Source: Scilla litardierei
Lineage: Eukaryota > Streptophyta > Magnoliopsida > Asparagales > Asparagaceae
Length of the DNA stretch: 64,000 nucleotides
Direction of reading: 5' to 3'
Assembly (NCBI GenBank): GCA_030789695.1
Contig: CM061138.1
Location: 179,343,051 to 179,407,050 of the forward strand
Positions 58,207-64,000 of the stretch are shown piece after piece. The position numbers were made by a program, and so were the translations under genes. The notes under the pieces were generated by a model that saw only the letters and a list, made by a program, of their open reading frames with translations, did no database searches and was not told where the DNA came from. Every line of letters starts with the position of its first letter. Within the stretch, counting starts at the first letter, position 1.

Positions 58207-58224
58207 GACCTGCATGGGCCACCA
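58207..58224 (-). promoter_or_regulatory. Tekay-1 primer-binding site, tRNA-Ile 3' end
   Basis: Minus strand TGGTGGCCCATGCAGGTC. As I recall plant tRNA-Ile(AAU), this is an 18-nt perfect complement to its 3' end with CCA. It lies 8 nt after the LTR end. Confidence 0.7.
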
Positions 58225-58232
58225 ACAAAACC

Positions 58233-61200
58233 TGTCACGCCCCGCTTCCCTCAAATGGAAGACGAGACATGAGGAGGTCCGCTCAGACGTGGAGCTGTGA
58301 AGCTGCAGTCTGATAAGCGTCTATAAAAAAATTTCAAATGATTTGCAGGTTCTTTGCATCGCGAGAAATAACAACAATAATAACACAGCAGATAAAGAAA
58401 CATCCACTAGCTCAATAACATCCAATAATTTCCAACATCCCAGACAGTCACAAAAGAAAAGGTCTGAACAAAAGGCCTAAAACATGGCCGAAACAAAAGA
58501 AAGGAAAGTCTGGTGCTACGCACCGAAAACTAACTACAACAACTAATAAGTTGACAACTAAGAAGATTCAGGTGAGTCTAGGACTGGTCACCAGTGTCCT
58601 CGTACTCGGTCTCAGCAGGTGCCTCGAACTCAACGTCCACGAACTGCTCGTCCCCAGCTGGTAACTCTAACTCAGAACCTGACATGTGACACCCAAGAGA
58701 AAAGGGCACATGTCAGCAAAAGTCTCCCAAAAGAAGCGGAGAGCTTTTGTGCAAGGATATAAATAACAAAAGACAACTAGCAGTTCTAAAATGGTGCAAT
58801 AATTTGAAATGACATTTTAAGGATGCAACATTTAAAGATGACATGATGACATGCATTACGAGAACATTAATTTACAATCACGATCACTATCCTATCACAT
58901 TGTGCACAGAGTTTTCCCCTTACAGCTAAAGGAGCGGATCAGGCATCCTTCTACGCTGCGTGGCAGCTTAACCCTACCCCTCCACGTGTATCGAGCCAGG
59001 GTTTCCCAAGTACATGAGCTCGCTTCTGGATCACGAGCCAGGAAGTGTTTTTGGCATAGGGTTGTGCCTGCAAAAGCAGGTGCCTAGCCTCGATCATTAC
59101 AGTAAGTGTAGCGTGTGCTACTCAATCACGACAATCATTAGATGCATGCAATGACATGACATTGAGCAGATAATTTACGTACCGTTAATTGAAATTAAAC
59201 ATGGCATGGTAATATGAATGCAAGCATGGTAAAAAGTGATGGATCTAGCTTCGTTGTCAAGCTAGATCTAAATGTGTCGTCTAGGCAGCTATCATTTCAC
59301 TGCCTAGTCTCTTTACACTACTGTACAAAATGGCCCAAGACGTGGCCTAAATAGAAATCTGGCAAGTATCACTTGCCTGATTTCGAAGTTCTTGGTGTCG
59401 ATGAGTCCGTATAGAAGGCGCAGACGTTTTCTGCGTCATACGGTTCCGATATCAGATTAAATGAAAAAAAAACTTATTAATCTACTATCTTATCTCCAAT
59501 TATCAAAAAAGGGGGTACTGTTAGGCGTGAGTTTACTTATTTATGAATATGACTAACATTGTTACTAACTTACCAATTAACAACTAATAGCTATAACCTT
59601 AACTAAGCTAACATGCATGTATAACAAATAGGGTATTAAGAGAAGTATAGTCTACCAAAAGATTATAACTGCCATGTAACAATTATATTTACCAATGTCA
59701 ACACTTGCTGCGTGTACTAATTTCTCTAGTAGTCCCTTTTTTTAACCTACCATTACGCAGATTTCATTTTTATACACAAAACACTGGATCAAAAATTTAT
59801 CGTTTAATGAAAGATAAATCATTTGACATTTCTTTTCATGTGGTTTGACATTTACAGGATAATGGGGGATTCAGTATATGAGCATTACATTTTGCATCTA
59901 CAAAACTTTATAACATAAACAAGACTGTTAACTATTCTTATTTTCATCTCAGTTTCACATTATTATCTAAGTAATCATGAATAAAATTTGTGGAAAAACT
60001 TCTCTACAAGAAAGTGAATTATTATAAAATGATTAATATGTGTTTTAAAGGGCATCGTAAACGCTAGATAAAGATCAAGTAAAATGCTTGAGACCTAGCT
60101 ATCAATGAGCACTATGACTATTAATGTTTCAAGCTAAAACAGTTCTTAATATCATGATTTCACCCTGAACTTATAGTGTTTTTTTATCATTACTAGATGG
60201 ATTTATAGAGTCATTGACAATTTTGGTAATAACAATCAACACATAATTTATATGGGAAACTAAAACTAAAACTAAGTAGTAGTTAATAAACCCACAATAT
60301 AACAAAAATAAGATTATCCAATGATATCCAACAGTCTCTTTGTTCCCTTAAGTTGAATAAAAATTACAAATAATTTCACTGCCTGTTCTTAACTTGAAAT
60401 AAATCTTTAAGTCTTTATTCTCTTTTGAATTATATGGAAATCAAGTTGAAGAGCACATGTAATCACTACTTAACCTCCAATAACATTATCAGATTAAAAA
60501 TTTAGTGCTCACATCCACTTACTAACATCCAAGGTGAGGGGTCTTATTCATAAGACTACTTTATACGTGGGGAATAACAGATTGGGTATGAAGCTTTACG
60601 AGTCACGAGGGAAACACAGTTTAATATGCATTCTGATAACCTTAAAATACTAACAACTAACCTTTGAAATTTGTGCACAGCCTGTTGCTGCGGTGAAGAG
60701 GAGAGGGGAAACACCGGCCTGCGCTGCGCAGGGGACGCGCGCGAGGCGCGCTGCTGTGCGGTGGCGCTGCTGCGCCTGCAAGCGGAGGGAGGCGCTGGAT
60801 ACGAAGGAGAGCCGTGCGGGGATCGCGAGGCTGCCGACGTTCGAGGGCCTAGGCGGGGAGGTGCCGGATAGCGAAGGAGAGGGGTCGCCGGTGTGTGGTG
60901 TTGCAGGGCGCTGCTGGCACTACTCGGGAGCACACCGGCGGTTCTACGGCCTGTCTCCGGTGAGGGAAGTCCGAAGGGGAGACCGGAGTTGCGTAGGTCT
61001 CCGATGAACAGGGCTGAAGGTCAGAGATATGGCGGTTGGTCGGAGAAAACGCGAGAGGTCGAGGCTTAGACCGAAGATGGTGACGGCGCGAGGAGAAATA
61101 GGTTGCGTGATATTAAAATTTGCCCTAGGCTGCTGTGCTTAGCTTTAGGTTGCTTCTAAGGTTATTATAAAAAGAAAAAGTAACGAGTGAGGGGTTATCA

Positions 61201-61637
61201 CGTGGGGAGAGAGGGGAAAGTGGGGGACGTGCGATCCTAGGGTCCGTTAGGATTTGATCTCATGAGAGTATGTTTCAGATTCTTTAAGGATTTGATTCTT
61301 TAAGGGTTTAATAGCATTAGGCGTAGGTTAATAGATCTTAGATTTGTTTTTTTAATTCCTTTTAAAAAAACGTGTATGATACACCAGAATCTTAAAATTT
61401 GACTTTTATAAAAAAATGTTTTATTAAGAGGGTAAAAATGATATAGGAGGTTGGTCCCATGACATCCAAGAATTAAAACGAAAATATTGGGATGATCGCG
61501 CCTCAGAGAGGAACGTAAATATGGTGTCCGACCACGCATCTGAATTACGAAAAGCAGTATTTAAAAACAATTACACAAAACGCACTTGAAACACGACTAC
61601 ACGCTAAAATATGTGCGGCCGGAAGGTGGCCGTGACA
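58233..61637 (-). repeat. Tekay-1 5' LTR
   Basis: 3,405 bp, about 99.5% identical to 50084-53487. Confidence 0.92.
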
Positions 61638-61642
61638 GGAAT

Positions 61643-63353
61643 TCCCACTACAGATCGTCATACATCATTGTAAATAGTGAATCTCAATATTACTAGGCTT
61701 GTGTTGAGGTGAACTAGTCGTAACTGAATAGAGAACCAAGCTCACGCTCTCACCGGTCTATAACAACCTAGGTTAGGGCCCATTCTCGTGCAAACCCTAA
61801 TCTAAGCCACTAGCATTAGGATCGACATCATCGTTCAATCGCTCCTCGAGCCCACTCTCGTGCAAACTCGAGTCACGATCTAGGTTGTGATAGTTCGTAT
61901 TCATCCAATCTCTTGCAAACTAATATTAGTATAGATTTATAATAAAAATCCTAGCTTTGGTCCAATCTCTTGCAAACCAAGTCTAGAGAATCTCGATTAT
62001 AAACCTAAATCGAATATCTAGGCCTTCCCATCGATTAGAATCCAATCTCTTGCAAACCCCAAATCGATGGAAATCCCTAACTATCCGTAATAAATCAATC
62101 ACAACCTAACCTCCTAGCAATTCTAGCAATTTAGAAATTCATTCATCACAAATATGAAATTAGATCCATGGGGTTCATCCCCATGCCCTAGAACATCAAA
62201 TCTACTCAAGCATATCAACAACGATATAGGAATCAATAAAAACCATAGCTTGCATACAAAAAGATATCAAATCAAAGATTCAAATAAGAAGAACAATGAT
62301 ACTTAGCTTTGATGAAGAATTCCGATCCAAATACAAGCTTTTTGATCCAAGAGGGGGCCTAGGGCATGGCCTAACCTCTAAAATAATCTTAAGAAAACAT
62401 ATGGGAACCTTCTCTAATGGTGGCTACAAACCCCTTATATAGTCTCCCCAAAACCCTAGCAAATAACCCTAAAACCCCCTCAAATTCATGCCCAAAAACA
62501 GCCCAAACCGCAACTTAAAATCTGGGCCCGCCGCCGACTCGGCCGAGTGGAATATGTGACTCAGTTGAGTGGAAATTCCAGCACTGTAGCGTCAACTTGC
62601 AGAAATTCTCCAGATTTCATCCGACCTCTGATTGACGCGTTCTTGGCAGTGTTGGAACCGTCATGAAGTCTACTATCCATAAAAATATGAGAAAAATACT
62701 TTGACCTCTGTAATGATAGCAGATTTCAAAAGAGTGGGAGGCTGACTGAAAATCTGGGCGATGCGTGTCCTCGGCATCACTCAGCCGAGCGACAAATGTC
62801 ACTCGGCCGATGGGCTTTTGGTACTCGGCCGAGTCGGAGCTCGTAGTCGAGTGACGGATTACAGTAAGTCTGGTCTTTTGGATGCCGTCGTTCGTGTGCC
62901 ACTCGGGCGAGTGGTGTCTCCATACTCGGCCGAGTGGGATGTCGTCACTAGGCCGAGTGCACGCTAATCTTCAAGTAATTGCGTGTCCGATCTGGCCGGC
63001 CGAGCGGGCTTCTTTGCTCGGCCGAGTGACTCCTTCACTCGGCCGAGTGGCATGCTCAAAATGCCCAATCTTCATCATTTCGCTTCCTCGTCGCTCCTAC
63101 GACGTTCTTTCTTCTTCCACTCGTCTTCTATCGCTGATAGGTCCTCAATAAGTCCATGAGCGATGCTCCATTACGCGTGCAAGTCCTTTAAGCTCATTTT
63201 TGCTCCCAATTGCTCATATATCCTGAAATCTGACAAAAACAAGAAATAGTGAAAAGTAACACAATATCATCGAATAATCATGAAAATCGCAATATGAGCA
63301 ACCGAAATGGCATGCAAATATGCAGAAAAAAGGTGTAAAATATGGACCGATCA
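61643..63353 (-). repeat. ATL-C 3' LTR, main part
   Basis: TATA on the minus strand (CTATATAAGG) at about 62433-62442. Upstream in the transcription direction, 62530-63060 carries about a dozen ACTCGGCCGAGT-type palindromes. 62598-62730 has CATCCGACCTC, ATTGACGCGTTC and AATGATAGCAGATTTC blocks also found in the TRG-B LTR. 61700-62110 repeats the phrase CAATCTCTTGCAAAC or CTCGTGCAAAC. Confidence 0.65.
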
Positions 63354-64000
63354 AAATCCCCCAAGCTTGCCTCTTACTCGTCCTCGAGGAAGATAAGTAA
63401 AGAGACGAACTCGGGACATGAAAACAAAGGAAATGAAATGAAAGAAAGAACACGAGGTGGAAGTGGTTGCTAGATTATTCTCTCGGATCTCAAGCCATAA
63501 GCTATACATCACGGTAACTTGGAAAATACGAGTCACATGCTATAAGGATTTCAAATCTTACTTAGACATGGTACTTGCAAGCTTTTAAGAACAATAAGAG
63601 GGACTCTCTAAATTCATACAATCAATTCATATCTACGTCATGCATTTCATAGAATTTAATTTACAAATGTTGGCGATGCACTTTTCAATCAAAAGTTATA
63701 AATGAAGCATATAAGATACACACCAAGTATGCAATATAGAATAGAATAAGAGTCATGGTATTCACATATTTATTTCAAATTATGAAAAATCTCCATATCT
63801 AAAATATTTTGCAAAGTCTAAGCATTATCGAATATTCCCATTCGTGCACCTCTCCACTCTAATGTCGTACTCACTCATATGGTCAAACGAGTTCACCCCC
63901 TAAGCTTAGCTTTAGGCATCGCATCTAAAGGAATACGATAGTGGATAATGGGATTTTTGCCTTGGTTTTCCCAAGTGTTTTGTGGCTCCAATAATGAGAT
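63354..64000 (-). other. ATL-C internal 3' region
   Basis: Polypurine tract next to the LTR, then AT-rich non-coding sequence to the window edge. I see no gene. Confidence 0.5.

Larger units (their letters stand above)
50084..61637 (-). mobile_element. Tekay-1: complete young Tekay/Del chromovirus (Ty3-gypsy)
   Basis: 11,554 bp, flanked by GGAAT (50079-50083 and 61638-61642). LTRs of 3,404 and 3,405 bp start TGTCACGCCCC and end GGCCGTGACA. A tRNA-Ile primer site and a polypurine tract are present. Gag, protease, RT, RNase H, integrase and chromodomain lie in gypsy order. By eye the LTRs differ at about 17 bases and three 1-bp indels, about 0.5%. At the often-used plant rate of 1.3e-8 per site per year this suggests roughly 0.2 million years. 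It sits in the ATL-C LTR and is the youngest insertion here. Confidence 0.95.
49824..64000 (-). mobile_element. ATL-C: Athila-like LTR element, minus strand, runs off the window
   Basis: Its 3' LTR occupies 49824-50083 and 61643-63353 (TGATCGGCCC...GGACCGATCA), split by Tekay-1. 63354-64000 is internal, starting with a polypurine tract (minus GGGGGATTT) preceded by CCTCGAGGACGAG, a sequence commonly seen before the tract in plant gypsy elements. No coding region is visible in the 650 bp available. The left target flank is TGTGC; the other end is not in the window. Confidence 0.65.

Overview
This is nuclear DNA of a flowering plant, almost certainly from a repeat-dense, heterochromatic stretch. 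I found no cellular protein gene, rRNA or intact tRNA. Nearly every base belongs to nested transposable elements: Ty1-copia and Ty3-gypsy LTR retrotransposons with plant-type primer sites (tRNA-iMet, tRNA-Asp, tRNA-Ile), gag-only non-autonomous LTR elements, a hAT-like DNA transposon, and plant U3 promoters with TATA boxes. The species cannot be fixed from these data.

Layout. 1-4342: 5' part of an old copia element on the minus strand (CopA), with a long GC-rich leader. 4343-5310: 3' tail of a gag-only element. 5311-13894: a tandemly duplicated flank whose second copy carries a hAT-like transposon (6559-13473), itself split by a gag-only LTR element (TRG-A, 6919-13090). 13895-34598: a second member of the CopA family on the plus strand (CopB), cut up by a SIRE-type copia (SIRE-1, 14915-21397), a long LTR-like repeat (X1, 21398-24312) and a second gag-only element (TRG-B, 27469-33111, minus). 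34599-49823: a second copy of the long repeat (X2), interrupted 10 bp from its start by a 12.5 kb SIRE element with an env-position third ORF (SIRE-2, 34609-47119, minus). 49824-64000: a further Athila-like element (ATL-C, minus, running off the window), whose LTR holds an 11.55 kb young Tekay/Del chromovirus (Tekay-1, 50084-61637, minus).

Target-site duplications were read directly for five insertions: TRG-A TCAAG, TRG-B TTCAC, SIRE-2 CGGCT, Tekay-1 GGAAT, and hAT ACACACAC (8 bp). They give an explicit order of nesting.

Most noteworthy: (1) Tekay-1 gag-pol becomes one open frame of 1,466 codons only if two GT-AG segments of 100 and 68 nt are removed, so it looks like a retrotransposon with two introns. 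(2) The CopA/CopB primer site matches the anticodon arm of tRNA-Ile, with C opposite the inosine position, while Tekay-1 uses the 3' end of the same tRNA. (3) Two diverged gag-only elements share a conserved, unidentified C-terminal gag domain. (4) X1 and X2 share a 66-nt exon-like block bounded by splice-like sites and much better conserved than its flanks. (5) Several unrelated families carry arrays of short palindromes just upstream of the TATA box, and SIRE-2 repeats its array upstream of ORF3.
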